Assembly (NCBI GenBank): GCA_020740775.1
Contig: JAHEWK010000051.1
Span: 1 to 63,977 of the forward strand
Length of the DNA stretch: 63,977 bases
Direction: 5' to 3'
DNA from: Ilyonectria destructans
Lineage: Eukaryota; Ascomycota; Sordariomycetes; Hypocreales; Nectriaceae
Part shown: positions 1 to 10,717 of the stretch, in pieces
Layout of the letters: each line of letters opens with the position of its first letter
Position numbering within the stretch: the stretch's first letter is position 1
Program-made: the position numbers and the translations under genes
The notes under the pieces: generated by a model
What the model was told of the DNA's origin: nothing
Databases searched by the model: none
Seen by the model: only the letters and a program-made list of their open reading frames with translations

Positions 1-393
1 ACATAAGGCTATCCGTGGGCCCTACTCGCCTACTCGTTGTATGCATCTGTCTTTTAGTCGATGGAGGTTGCTGGACTTGTTCTGGGGCGCCCTTTGGAGT
101 TTTTTGCGATTCCTCCTCGTCCCCAATCTCATCTTTCTCAGCCTCCTCGTACATCCCTCGCTTCATCCTCACAAACGACGACATACTATCACAGCCACGG
201 ATGGATCAAGATAAGGAAAGACTCTTCATTTCCCTATCTAATGATAGTCTAAAGGTCAGTCTTTTATACATACATCCGTTGGCTTTATCAATAGTGTTGT
301 TATCAGTGGTTTCTATAGAAATGGAACTAACCTGTTGGCGCTGTTGATCCGTATTATCGGTCTCGACTATCCTCGTAACCTCGCTGATCCTTA

Positions 394-984
394 TTACTGT
401 GACACATACCACCTAATCTCCTCACCATTCTGCAATTGGTCCCTCAAGTTCTCAAACCACACATCTTTCATCTTCTCCACCCTGCTCTCATACCTGGCTC
501 TCTCATCAACCACGTTCATACTCAAATAAACCTGGACCACATAATCTGCCACATGCGCATACGGCCGGCTTTGGCTCGCCAGGTCCTCTGGGTCGTACTC
601 CTCGAGCAGCTTCACTACGGACCGCGAGTTCATCAACACATCATCCATTGAGTTTGAGACGCGCGGTGGGGCACCGTGAAGTCCTCGTCCTGGTACTGCA
701 GCTTTGACCCAGGCGGCCTGGGTGCGCGCAGTGGTTCTGAAACCCAGGCGGCCTGGGTGCGCGCAGTGGTTCTGAAACCCAGGCGGCCTGGGTGCGCGCA
801 GTGGTTCTGAAACCCATGGCTCGGGAAGGAAATCAAATACCAAGTAAAATTGAGACAGTGTCGCCGACGAGGTCGCAGGTCCACTGAGCCAGTCCGGGGC
901 GGCATCGTCGAGGTCATTGAGGATGACGAAGATGCGAATGCTGCGACGGTGCCGCCGAAACCCATAGCATAAATAAATCGGCAT
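394..984 (-). CDS. Hypothetical protein with internal 35-bp repeat array
   Basis: I do not recognise this 196-codon frame. Its last 90 residues look protein-like: they are rich in charged residues, with an amphipathic stretch around ERARYESRVEKMKDVWFENL that could form a coiled coil. The middle third is encoded by three copies of a 35-bp repeat at 711-815. Because 35 is not a multiple of three, each copy is read in a different frame and the array adds 35 residues in frame. The first 35 residues are low-quality sequence. A possible 29-bp intron at 397-425 would join it to a downstream exon, but that is too short for a fungal intron. It could be the 3' part of a real gene or a chance frame. Confidence 0.3.
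   Translation of the reverse strand: MPIYLCYGFRRHRRSIRIFVILNDLDDAAPDWLSGPATSSATLSQFYLVFDFLPEPWVSEPLRAPRPPGFQNHCAHPGRLGFRTTARTQAAWVKAAVPGRGLHGAPPRVSNSMDDVLMNSRSVVKLLEEYDPEDLASQSRPYAHVADYVVQVYLSMNVVDERARYESRVEKMKDVWFENLRDQLQNGEEIRWYVSQ
711..815. repeat. Tandem repeat, 3 x 35 bp, perfect
   Basis: Three head-to-tail identical 35-bp units occupy 711-745, 746-780 and 781-815. The unit is GC-rich and begins AGGCGGCCTGGGTGCGCGCA. The array lies inside the minus-strand hypothetical frame. Perfect identity suggests recent expansion. Confidence 0.95.
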
Positions 985-2077
985 TGTTGTGTCCTCTTCT
1001 TCCTTTCCCCTCTTGCTCTAATTGAGCGATTCTTGCGCAGGTTAGATGCTCAATTGCGATAAACGCAATCAATGAATGGCTTGCGCATGAGAATGGCGTT
1101 TCAATCGCGCCGCGCCGCGCCAGCCTCACGGCTCGGCGGCACTTATTGGCGAATTGTCGTCTGAAGTGATATTGACATGGGGAGAATAACGATGAAAGGC
1201 AATTCGCAGCTGCTCTTACTTTAAGTACAGAGAGAGACCCTTGGATGGATGCGTTGGACGACTCGCTTTGTAGGACGCAGCCTCTCCGTGCATTGGGGCT
1301 GTCATGTGTAGCTACATCTTAAGTGGCTGGATCCCATACAACAGTGATCCTCCGTCAATCGTCACACGTTCAAACGTAAGCCATTGATCTCATCAAGTTT
1401 ATTTATCGTCATCTATTAAAAGTCGAGATTTCCCATGTACTAAATTCACAGCCGCCCAAAGCCCTTTATGGTATCTGATAGATACGTTGAGGTATCGGGA
1501 ATAGCTGCCGTGTACTGTGTGCATGCACCGTACAGAAAAATCTCCATCACAATCTGTTGTTGCCACGCTGTTGACTCCCATCAATGAACCTCCTCAATGG
1601 TATACAAGGCGCCCTAGTCTTTGAAGCCCGTCATGCTGAGGCTGACTCTACCCGCATCTTCCATCTGCCCTATCTGTGCTCTTCCACAACTCTCTCCTGT
1701 AAAAATTCTTCCTGACTAGCGGCTGTTAGCACTAGCGTGGAAAATTTTGCAGGCCCACCAAATTTGGCTGCTGCAGCAGCTGGTGCCCATCGGGTACTAA
1801 CACTGCAATAAAGGAAGGATTGAGAGGGCTGACTTCCTTTACGCAGCAGCCACGGCCACAGCCCAAGGGCTCCGGCCATGATCGAAGCCTGCTGCCCTGA
1901 CCAGCTGGGCAGCTAAGATAGCAGCAGGGAAGCAGCACGGCTTGCGGGGGCCAATCGACACCGCTGCGGCTCTTATACATGCTTTAATGCTGGTTCAGAC
2001 CTCGCAGCAAGTATAGCTATTGCAGCCAACAGCAATCACGACACCAGCTTCAATCTAGGTGGGCGTCGACCTTTGCC
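985..2077. other. No gene recognised
   Basis: Short overlapping frames on both strands have no recognisable domain. 1730-1960 is rich in CAGC/GCTG words that can form small hairpins. No promoter or RNA gene is supported. Confidence 0.5.
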
Positions 2078-2337
2078 CTGATCTCTACGACTCGGCACTT
2101 AGGTATATAAGGCTATATCTTAGTCTTAGTACCTGCTTAGGCCTCCGGGCCTGAGCTGCCTTGGCCTTCGGGCCTCGGCACCTGCTTAGGCTTCCGGGCT
2201 TAAGCTGCCCTGACCTCTGCGTCTCGGCACTTAGGGGCATAAGGCCACCGTGTCTTAGCTCCTGCTTAGGCCTCCGGGCCTGAGCTGCCTTGGCCTCCGG
2301 GCCTTGGCCACCATGACCCCCGGGTCTTGGCTGTTAA
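2078..2337. repeat. Degenerate tandem repeat, about 132-bp unit
   Basis: Two diverged units can be aligned. The block containing CTCGGCACTTAGG recurs 132 bp apart (2091 and 2223). Each unit is built from shorter words such as CTTAGGCCTCCGGGCCTGAG, giving repeated CTCCGGGCCT boxes. It is non-coding in all frames and resembles fungal minisatellite-like sequence. Confidence 0.7.
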
Positions 2338-2903
2338 TCCAGGTCTATAAGAAGTCACAGAATCGGGCTACTTGTAGGCATCAGGGTTCTGGCTTGATGG
2401 CCCTGATCAATGGATGCTAGCTGCAGTGGTTTTTCCCTCTTTGCTCCCGCGAGGTTTTCCCATCTGCAGTTTTTCCTATCGTACGGATCTCGATTTCTGG
2501 AGGTTTTGAATGCCGGCAGGCAGGAATACGAATACTGGAGAATTTCAAGCTGGTTAATAAATATGGGTATGCTGACACCCGCCCTGACAATCCGCTGACG
2601 GATACTGGGCTCGAAATAATAAGTCAAATAGGGCTGCTTAATTGCTAGATGGAAGAGGAAGAAGGATTGCAATCTCAGCTCGTGTGTGGATTATACGGGA
2701 TGCGGACTGCAGGTCCGAGCTACGGGCCTGCTTGGCCTATAGCTCCGGCCCCGGGTTACTGTACTTAGGTTTCTTCAGCTGTTGACACCAGCCTAGCACG
2801 TCATCTTGCCCCCTTGGGGATTCTGTAGATATCTCAAGTAGATGTCTTCATGACGGTAATTAATCAACAACAACAACACATCTGTGCTCTTCCAAAGTCC
2901 TGG
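2338..2903. other. No gene recognised
   Basis: Only short shadow frames without domains are present. Nothing else is supported here. Confidence 0.4.
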
Positions 2904-3536
2904 TTATTTAAAGTTCATGTCATGCAGAATGTTGTTGAGTTCTTCATCCGAGATGTTCAAGTCCATGCTGATCGGTAGGACTGACAACCCTTCTCCCGGT
3001 TCTTCAGGGAGGCTAGGGCTGTCCACCTTCAGGATCCCGACATCGCATTTGAATCTCTGAAGCCACTCAGCGTTGTCTGCTGCAGTCTGATTCCACAGAT
3101 CGTCGCTGCAACTTGGTTAACTTATCGTCGCGCCAACGGTAATTAGAGCAACTCACTCATCATAAAGGATCTAACGGGCTTGGTGTTGTAATTCGACGTC
3201 GGTTGGTACATGCTGATCTGGATTGTTTGGTGACATCGTCAATGCTACATACCTACCTAGTTCTTTTGCCAAACGGCCATAGCAGTTGGCGTTATTGAGG
3301 AAGAAAGGACCCGGTATAATATTATTCGGCAAGAAGCTGGGGGACTGGTGCAATCTTGATTGACAGGGCAGTTTGGTGACTTGGCTGTCGATTTGGTGAA
3401 GGGCCCTGCTACCGTAGATTGGTTGCTCCGCTGGAAGAACAAGGTTGGTGAATTCTCGGATGTCGACATTACTCCCGCGATGGGATGTCGCTCCTTGAAA
3501 GCTTGCAGCCACGCAGTGTTATCGGCTACGGTCTGA
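2904..3536 (-). pseudogene. Decayed host gene 3' parts with duplicated WNQT motif
   Basis: Two related coding scraps lie on the minus strand. The 3' one (2904-3170) reads through a plausible 51-bp GT-AG intron (3106-3156) into a tail containing DLWNQTAADNAEWLQRF and ends at TAA 2904-2906, with an acidic leucine-rich terminus. The 5' one (3257-3536) contains YWNQTVADNTAWLQAF and then runs into a stop at 3257. The shared W-N-Q-T-x-A-D-N-x-x-W-L-Q pattern shows a partial duplication. A stop (3171-3173) separates them, so no intact gene remains. The 5' side is cut off by the hAT element that begins about 3543. I do not recognise the family. Confidence 0.45.
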
Positions 3537-3559
3537 TTCCAGTAGTGTTGCTAATAATA

Positions 3560-5421
3560 ACGTACTTCATAAGCGAGCTGGCCGGATAAGCGAGCTGGCC
3601 ACCCGCCCGTACCCACAACATGTTTTACTTTCAATCTGCTATTCCTCCACAAAAAACTATGGAAACTCTTAGCAAAGAGAATCGAATGGTCCTGGCTATC
3701 GAAGCTATCCAAAAAGACCCCCAGCTCAGCGCAGGAGCAGCTGCTAAGATCTACGATGTTAGTCGTTCAACGCTCGGCACTCATCTCAAGGGAATAACTT
3801 CTCGACGCGATACCATGCCCAATTCGCGTAAACTTACGGATCTAGAGGAGAAGACAATTGTTGAGTATGTCCTCGACTTAGATGCGCGATCATTTCCTCC
3901 CCGGCTTTGCGATGTGGAAGATATGGCCAATCGACTGCTCGCCGACCGCAACGCGCCTCCGGTCGGGAAGTGCTGGGCCTCAAACTTCGTCAAGCGACAA
4001 CCAGAGCTCAAGACGCGTTTTACGCGTAGAATTGACTATCAGAGGGCCCAATGCGAAGATCCCAATATTATTTGGGGCTGGTTTCAGCTTGTGCGGAATA
4101 CAATCGCGAAATACGGTATCGCGGAGTCGGATATCTACAATTTTGATGAGACTGGGTTTATGATGGGAATCATCTCAACTGGAATGGTCGTTACGAGTGC
4201 CGAACGACGTGGAAGACCAAAAATGGCCCAGCCAGGAAACAGGGAATGGTTTACTGTAATCCAGGGCGTTAATTCCCAAGGGTGGGCGATCCCGCCGTTT
4301 ATCATTGTTGCAGGGCAATATCACCTCGCGGCCTGGTATGATGAAAGAACTCTACCACAAGAATGGGTCATCGCAACCTCGGATAACGGCTGGACAACAA
4401 ATGAGAGAGGCCTAGAATGGATCCAGCACTTTGATAAGCATTCAAAGACGCGTTCTTCTGGCTCATATCGTCTCCTTGTCTTGGATGGGCACGAGAGCCA
4501 CCATTCGACTGAATTCGAACTATTCTGCAAGGACAACAAGATCATTACTCTCTGTATGCCGCCACATTCTTCTCATATCCTCCAGCCACTTGATGTTGGC
4601 TGCTTTGGGCCGCTCAAGCAGGCCTACGGTCGACAAATTGAGAATATGATGAAAACCCGAATCACCCATATTACTAAGGTTGACTTCTTTCCTGCATTTC
4701 AAGCTGTATTCCAAAGCGCAATGTCAGAAAAAAACATCCAGGGAGGTTTTCGAGGCACAGGAATTGTTCCCTATGATCCAGAAAGTGTGCTTTCTCTGTT
4801 GGATGTAAAGTTGCGGACTCCATCGCCTGCGGAGGGGGATTCCGAACTGCCAAACCTCTGGGTTCCGAAGACCCCAAACAACGCAATCGAAGCAACTTCG
4901 CAAACCGATTTTATCAAAACTCGAATCAGCCGTTATCAAGGTAGCTCTCCGACATCGATTTTAGCCGCCATGGATCAATTTGCGAAGGGGGCGCGAGGAA
5001 TAATGCACCAGATGGCATTATTGAAGGCGGAGGTCAACGAGCTTCGGGAGGCGAATGCGACCCTTAGCCGGCGGCGCAGGGCGAAAAAAACACGACTCCG
5101 GCATTCAGGGAGTATGACAGTAGCTGAGGGACAGGAGCTACAAGATCAAAGGGAAATTGCTGAGCAGGTACAGCACGAAATACAGCAAAGTGGTGGTCGG
5201 GGGAGGCGGACAGAGACGAGGGAACGGCGATGTGGAAGATGCAGGAAACCCGGGCATAATGCGCGTACCTGTGAAAATGATATAGATGCGCCTGAAAGAG
5301 AGGATAGTAATTGATTTTAATTGATTTTGGGCGTTGTGGTTGTTTTATTTTAATATCTGTTGGTGAAGGTATAGTTAGGTGGCTAGCTCGCTTATCTGGC
5401 CAGTTCGCTTATGAAGTACGT
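3560..5421 (+). mobile_element. Fot/pogo-type (Tc1-mariner superfamily) transposon, intact
   Basis: The element is 1862 bp. Its 43-bp terminal inverted repeats at 3560-3602 and 5379-5421 differ at only a few positions and start ACGTACTTCATAAGCGA. Each end carries two direct copies of ATAAGCGAGCTGGCC-like sequence. A TA target duplication flanks it (3558-3559 and 5422-5423), as expected for this family. It contains one uninterrupted transposase gene, so it may be a recently active copy. It sits inside the left terminal repeat of the surrounding hAT element. Confidence 0.93.
3659..5314 (+). CDS. Fot/pogo-type DDE transposase, 551 aa, intact
   Basis: This enzyme would cut and paste the surrounding element in the nucleus. 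The N-terminus has a Psq-like helix-turn-helix (LSAGAAAKIYDVSRSTL) and then a CENP-B/Tc5-type DNA-binding region (KLTDLEEKTIVEYVLDLD; ADRNAPPVGKCWASNFVKR). The DDE_1 core shows the first aspartate in YNFDETGF (about residue 163), the second in LLVLDGHESHHS, and the third in SHILQPLDVGCFGPLK. A basic coiled-coil region follows (ALLKAEVNELREANATLSRR). The C-terminus carries a CCHC knuckle, CGRCRKPGHNARTC. An ATG 39 bases upstream (3620) is in frame, but the ATG at 3659 matches the start of the homologue at 10816 better. There are no introns and no stops. Confidence 0.93.
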   Translation: METLSKENRMVLAIEAIQKDPQLSAGAAAKIYDVSRSTLGTHLKGITSRRDTMPNSRKLTDLEEKTIVEYVLDLDARSFPPRLCDVEDMANRLLADRNAPPVGKCWASNFVKRQPELKTRFTRRIDYQRAQCEDPNIIWGWFQLVRNTIAKYGIAESDIYNFDETGFMMGIISTGMVVTSAERRGRPKMAQPGNREWFTVIQGVNSQGWAIPPFIIVAGQYHLAAWYDERTLPQEWVIATSDNGWTTNERGLEWIQHFDKHSKTRSSGSYRLLVLDGHESHHSTEFELFCKDNKIITLCMPPHSSHILQPLDVGCFGPLKQAYGRQIENMMKTRITHITKVDFFPAFQAVFQSAMSEKNIQGGFRGTGIVPYDPESVLSLLDVKLRTPSPAEGDSELPNLWVPKTPNNAIEATSQTDFIKTRISRYQGSSPTSILAAMDQFAKGARGIMHQMALLKAEVNELREANATLSRRRRAKKTRLRHSGSMTVAEGQELQDQREIAEQVQHEIQQSGGRGRRTETRERRCGRCRKPGHNARTCENDIDAPEREDSN

Positions 5422-5773
5422 TATGCGTTTTCTGATATTGTGACAATATAATATGAGGATGTCCATATTGGCAATATATTATCTATATTGGGTTGTCAGT
5501 TCACAGGCGAATTTACATCGTCAACGCCGAGGAAAGGGACCTTACCCTATACCAGTGCCAGGGATATTTGGCATTTTATTGGCTATCATTCACTTCAACA
5601 CACTTCTTTATTGACAATCAGACCTAACACGCGACCACGCGTTTCTTCAACGCGTCAGGGAAGGTACGGACCACGTTGGGCTGGGCCTACTAGCGGTTGT
5701 CTGTCAACATCGGCCATCGTCCCCTCTGCGCATTTTTTTTTTAAATCACAGGCGAGCCTACAGACTTATCGTT

Positions 5774-7953
5774 ATGCCCCAACAACGCCTTCCTTTTGTA
5801 CAATGGTCGCAACGAAGAGTTTTATCAATTTCAGACGACTTTTTGGAGTTTTCCAGCCAGCAGTTACCGGTAGACGAGAGCCGGACGTCCAAATGCCAGT
5901 CATCTCGACCTCGCACAGCCTCCACAACCTCCTCCACCAAGCCTAGAACATCATGGGTCTTCTCTCATATGCCAGACGAGGAGATAGAGACGAGATACTA
6001 CAATCAGCAGACCGGAAAAGAAGAGTGGCGCTGCAAACATTGTAACAGAACCTATGCCTGTTCTGGGGGTACTGCAGCTCCTGCAAAACACCTTACGGAC
6101 CCTCCTCCTGACGGTCACGGCCTGCCAAAAGGAGGCCCACGAACAACTAAAGTTACAACTATACGAACTATTCTCGCACAAGCTCGTGCTGCGCCAGAAG
6201 AAAATCTCCGAAAACGCCGTCGGCTCAATGATCAATCCGGAGACTCGATCGACCCTGACCAGCTCGAAGTGTTATACGTGAGGTTTATTACGGCCTATTC
6301 CCTCCCATTTCAGCTCGTAGAATGCCCAGAGTTCCGAGAACTCTTGGCCTACAACAATGACGATATCGATACTTGGCTTCCAGATACGCACGAGACCATC
6401 AAGAAATGGATCATGCGGCAGTATGAAGGCCAGAAGGAGAAGGTCAAGCAGCGCATACAGTCGGCAAAGTCAAGGATTCACATCAGCTGCGACCTTTGGA
6501 CTTCTCCCAACTCTTTGGCCATCTTAGGCGTAGTCGCTCACTATGTTACGGAAGACGGTCAGCTGGAACACCATGTCTTGGCCTTGAAAGACATCGACAG
6601 TGAGCACGATGGTTCTCACCTTGCAGCGGCAGTTTTGGAAGTGGTCGATGATTGGGGGTTTGCTTCAAAACTTGGATATTTCGTGATGGACAATGCAGGC
6701 AACAACGATACAATGATGAGATCTCTTTCTCTTGGTCAGTACGACGCACTATTTCTTCGGATTTGCCCTAACATTCACAGGCCTTCTGCGCCGATTTGAC
6801 ATTCAATACGACCCCAGATCTCACCGCCTTCGCTGCTAAGGTCACATCATCAACCTCGCCGCCAAAGCTTTCCTCTTCGTTACCGACAATGAGAAGCTCG
6901 AACACGACGATCCTGGTACATATAATGTGACGCTAAAGGAGATCGAGGCATGGCGGCAAAAGGGTCCTCTTGGCAAGCTTCATAACTTTGTCGTTTTCAT
7001 CCAACGAAGTGTTCAGCGTTGCCAGAAGTTTATGGCTATTAGCCATAACCACAAGCTTGCGCGAGATAACGACACGAGGTGGAGTTCGTGGTATATTATG
7101 CTACAAGCGGCCTTGCATCTTAGGGACGCAATCAACGGGTATTTTAACAAATGGGCGGAAGCAGATTGCGCTGGAGACGAGCTCTCTTCGGAGGACTGGA
7201 TCATCCTCGAGAAGATCAAGTCCTTTTTAGAGAAGCTCAAAATGACTACCAAGGCTCTCGAGTCATCGTTTGCAACCCTCGACAATGTCCTCTTGGCTAT
7301 GGACTTCGTATTGGCACAATTCGAAGCAGGGAAGGAGGCACATATCGACGACCGGATTATGGCACCGATGTATAACTCGGGATGGGCGAAAATGGACAAG
7401 TACTATCGCCTTACTGACGAATCGCCTGCCTACGTTGCTGCGATTGTGCTGCACCCTTCGCATAAATGGCACTACATGCACGAGAACTGGAAGAAGGAGT
7501 GGGCTGAGTCGTCAAAGAAGTTGATGGAGACACTGTGGGATGAATATAAACCTGTGGAACCGCATCTTCCTCTATCTGAGGTCCCGTCGACGACTACGAA
7601 CGAGTTCTTGAATTGGAGAAACAAGCATCTACAACCAGCGCTTATCACAGATGAGTATGAGCGTTATTGTAAGTCTGAACGGGTGTATGGGTTTACAAGC
7701 GCCCTTGCATGGTGGCTAGAGGAGACACAGCAAAAAAAACTATCCTAACCTGAGCAAAATGGCCGTGGATATACTGTCAATTCCTGCAATGTCTGCCGAG
7801 CCTGAACGACTCGTCTCTGGGGCAAAGATAACCATTACAGATCGTCGAAATCGACTTGGGAGTGATATAATTGAAGCATTAGAATGCTTGAAGTCATGGT
7901 TTAGGATACGGGATTTTCAAGGTGACGATATTTTCGCTGCGGCAGTTGAATGA
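5774..7953 (+). pseudogene. hAT transposase, broken by one stop and one frameshift
   Basis: Reading order: a BED-type zinc-finger region (EEWRCKHCNRTYACSG), the hAT core (HISCDLWTSPNSLAILGVVA; KLGYFVMDNAGNND), then after a probable 46-bp intron (6735-6780) the conserved block around SHRLRC-GHIINLAAKAF. The C-terminal dimerisation domain ends with NYPNLSKMAVDILSIPAMSA and PERLVSGAKITITDRRNRLG. A TAA at 6837-6839 replaces the residue between RLRC and GHIIN, where glutamine is usual (CAA to TAA). A run of eight A at about 7732-7739 puts the frame off by one, where seven A would restore it. The final stop is 7951-7953. It is probably non-functional; a sequencing error at the A run is possible. 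Confidence 0.85.
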
Positions 7954-8361
7954 TGAAGATCACGTGGAATATATGGGATATATTGTCATACTGCCAATAT
8001 ATTGGGTTCTTGGCAATACAATACAATATGGATCAATGTCATATTGCGTAATACAATACGCACCACTTGACAATACAATAATATTGAGAGGGTTCCATGT
8101 TGCCAATATACGTATTGTTTATAATATTAGCAACACTGGCCTCTTCCCAAATCACGATCATAATGATGATGTTTATTCCCCCCGGGGGGACAATTCCTAT
8201 AGGGCCCTACCGCTATGTTACATACTCCCTTCATGTGCTTCCTCGTGTTGCCCATTGCCCTTACACAAACCAGATTTGGATCACTCCATGTCAGACGGTC
8301 CTCTTATCGGCAAGTCACCATTTCCTCTAACGTTCTCTACCTTCACGGGGATTAGTCATCT

Positions 8362-8560
8362 ATTCGATCGAATTCGAATCGAAATCGATCGAATCTTGGC
8401 ATCGAATCGAATGACAGGTGCATGATTCGATATCGAATCTATAGGAGACGTGCTAGATTCGCGTCGAATCACATATGGCTACACCCGAATCGAATGCCAA
8501 GCCATCGAATCGAATGGCAAGGTCCGGTATTCGATTCGATAGATTCGATAGATTCGATAG
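8362..8560. repeat. GATTCGA/TCGAATC-rich block
   Basis: Many copies of TCGAATCGAA and ATTCGATAGATTCGATAG words are packed here, some palindromic (TCGATCGAATTCGA). The block ends where the transporter relic starts, so it probably marks the truncation point of that gene. It has no coding potential. Confidence 0.6.
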
Positions 8561-8561
8561 A

Positions 8562-9766
8562 TGTCTGTCCCTGCTTCCCGCAGTCTTTCTATTCGTCGGC
8601 ATGCTTTTTGCAAATGAATCTCCGCGATTTTTAGCTCAGAAAACCCCGGAGAAAGCACTCGCTGTCCTGGCCAAGTTGCGTGGTCTTCCCATGGACCATC
8701 CATACATTCGGAACGAGATGGACAGTATCTCGGCGCAGCTTGAGGAAGAGAGGGCGTTTGCGGCCAACAATTCAGGTTTGACGTTAGTAAAGGAGGCCTT
8801 CACCGTCAAATCTTACCGTCGATGATCCTTTCTTTGCATTACGCTCATGATGTGGAGCAATTTGACAGGAACCAACGCCAATGACTTACTACAGTCCCAC
8901 TATCTTCAAGAGCGTCGGAATGTCCTCCTCGGCATCAGGCTTACTCGCGACTGGTGTCTACGGAATTGTGAATATTGTGTCTTGTGCGATCTTTATCCTT
9001 TTCGTTACTGATTCTCTTGGGCGGAGAAAGAGTTTACTCTGGACAGGTATTGTGCAGGTATGAATATCTGCCATCCCCAACCGGGTTGCTCTTCTGGAAA
9101 CTTGACCATCAGGCCATGGTACTGATTTCTTGTGCTTCTCACAGGGCCTGGCGCTCTTCTACGTTGGCTTTTTTATCCGATATAGCCATCCCCAAGAAGG
9201 GTCTCCCCCGGCGCTGCCGGATATGTCGCAATTGTGGCCATTTACATTTTTGCAGCCGTCTACCAATTTGGTTGGGGTCCTGTCGTATGGACTTATTGTT
9301 CGGTAAAGTCAAGCCATTTGCTTATTTCTAAAGTTCTTAGACTGATTGGTGAAATAGGAGATCCCTGCAGCACGCATGCGTGCGCTTCAAATGGGCATGG
9401 CCACAGCTAGCCAATGGCTGTTCAATTTCGTCGTGGCCAAGAGCACTTTGACCATATTTGCAACTTTGGGGCCGAATGGTTTCGGTACCTACTTCCTGTA
9501 CGGCTCGTTTTGCGTCAGTATGGTGGTTTTTGCCTGGTTCTTTGTCCCAGAGACGAAGGGTGAGTTGTTCATCATAAGAAAAGAAGAAGGAAATAACGTA
9601 TTGCTGACAACAGTCTCCAAAACGCCTCTCTCTTGAAGATATGGACGAGCTGTTCGCCTGTGATAATGTCCGAGGCAAGTTCATACCGACGAGACTAACC
9701 AGATTGGAAGCGGAAAGGAATGCCAAGGTGGGAGAGGATAAGTTTGAGCATCTTGAGAATGCGTAA
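8562..9766 (+). pseudogene. Sugar/quinate-type MFS permease, 5'-truncated and frameshifted
   Basis: The sequence resembles the C-terminal two thirds of fungal quinate/sugar transporters (Sugar_tr family). It begins in the loop after TM6 (MLFANESPRFLAQKTPEKAL), continues through [18 protein letters not shown] (the typical NAxxYYSPTIF motif), [46 protein letters not shown] and FFVPETKG, and ends [16 protein letters not shown]. Damage includes loss of the first five or so membrane helices, TGA at 8823-8825, an extra base near 8880 and a frameshift near 9210. Introns interrupt it near 9057 and 9304 and in the PETKG region. The pathway link to the dehydroshikimate dehydratase at 16808 suggests a former quinate-use locus. 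Confidence 0.8.
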
Positions 9767-10085
9767 AAACGTGAGTGGATACGAGATAAGACCAATAGGG
9801 TTATCAAAGTCATTGTCCATGATATCAAAGGCGCTCCCATACACAGGCTCAAACAAAGACGGTGTGCCCTAGTAAGGTCAAGGTTCGCTGCCGCAGCAAT
9901 TCTAATCGATCCGACCAAAGCAGCAGCGAGGTCAGATAGCATATCAATATGCAGATTCGTTCCGACCGGGCCGGTAGACTGTTCATAGCGATGTCAATCT
10001 AACGGCGTGCTAAGCGAATCAAATAGATGAATCAACAGAGCCACCCTCCGTCATCCGGTTCTCTACAGCACATTCAGCGCTCCTA
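9767..10085. other. No gene recognised
   Basis: This is the 3' flank of the transporter relic. An apparent 200-codon minus-strand frame across 9337-9942 overlaps the transporter and has no domain, so it is treated as a shadow. Confidence 0.4.
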
Positions 10086-10490
10086 ATAGTCTAAATAGTC
10101 AGTCTGGACACCTTAGACTGCCCATTTAGTCCATCTGACTTAGCCAGACTAGACTAGTAGTCTAGCTGAGTTGCTTAGACTGGACTACTGATCCATCCGT
10201 CGCCGTCAGACTAGACTATAGTGCAGACTGCAGTCTATATTATTAGTCTAATAATTACCACTTAACAGACAACATGTGGCCCATTCTCATATCTACCTCC
10301 GGAACTTTCCTATCCTATCATCAAATGTTATCTCATCCGCTGCTATTCCTATCATGCTTGAAGATATTAGAGACAGCGCCTATAGCTGCTAGACCGATAT
10401 AGCAACACTAGAATCTATAATTTAATAATTGTACACATCATATGGATAGACTAATAGTCGGACTAGTGGTCTAAGACCTTCGGACTTAAG
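10086..10490. repeat. TAGACT/AGTCTA-rich non-autonomous element candidate
   Basis: About a dozen AGACT or AGTCT words, in both orientations, lie within 10086-10255, and another cluster lies at 10445-10478 (GATAGACTAATAGTCGGACT). Clustered short words in both orientations at two ends are typical of hAT or MITE subterminal repeats. There is no coding sequence and clean terminal repeats were not found. Confidence 0.5.
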
Positions 10491-10717
10491 AGTTAGGGTT
10501 AGCCCGCTCATTTCGTTCAGTCTTGCGTCCACCCCGATCTGCAAACTGGTCGATGATATTTAGAGTCAGTATTACCGTGCTACCTTCCACCTGAGAGCTT
10601 CACCTCATGAAATGACAAGAGTGTGTGTATATTTATGTGAGTCTGAACTGTTGTTTGGGTAGCCATTAAACGTGCCGACTCCATTCAGTTCTTATGAACA
10701 CTATTATTCTACGTATA

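Larger units (their letters stand above)
3543..8138 (+). mobile_element. hAT-family DNA transposon, degenerate, split by a Fot element
   Basis: The right terminus (8138 read leftwards on the minus strand) starts CAGTGTTGCTAATATTATAA. A near match, TAGTGTTGCTAATAATA, lies at 3543-3559, so these are taken as the two terminal inverted repeats. Subterminal regions at both ends (5424-5500 and 7960-8110) are rich in CAATATATTGG-like words. Inside is a hAT transposase pseudogene (5774-7953). The left terminal repeat is interrupted by an intact Fot element (3560-5421). An 8-bp target duplication is not recognisable (3535-3542 versus 8139-8146). The left boundary is therefore an inference from the repeat match. 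Confidence 0.65.

Noticed and set aside
394..433. Possible 29-bp intron extending the hypothetical gene at 394-984
   Set aside because: Donor and acceptor words exist (397-425), but 29 bp is below the size of normal fungal introns and the extension has no known domain.
711..815. CRISPR-like array at the 35-bp repeats
   Set aside because: The units are contiguous with no spacers, and the genome is fungal.
9337..9942. 200-codon minus-strand frame overlapping the transporter relic
   Set aside because: It is antisense to recognisable transporter sequence and has no domain, so it is a shadow.
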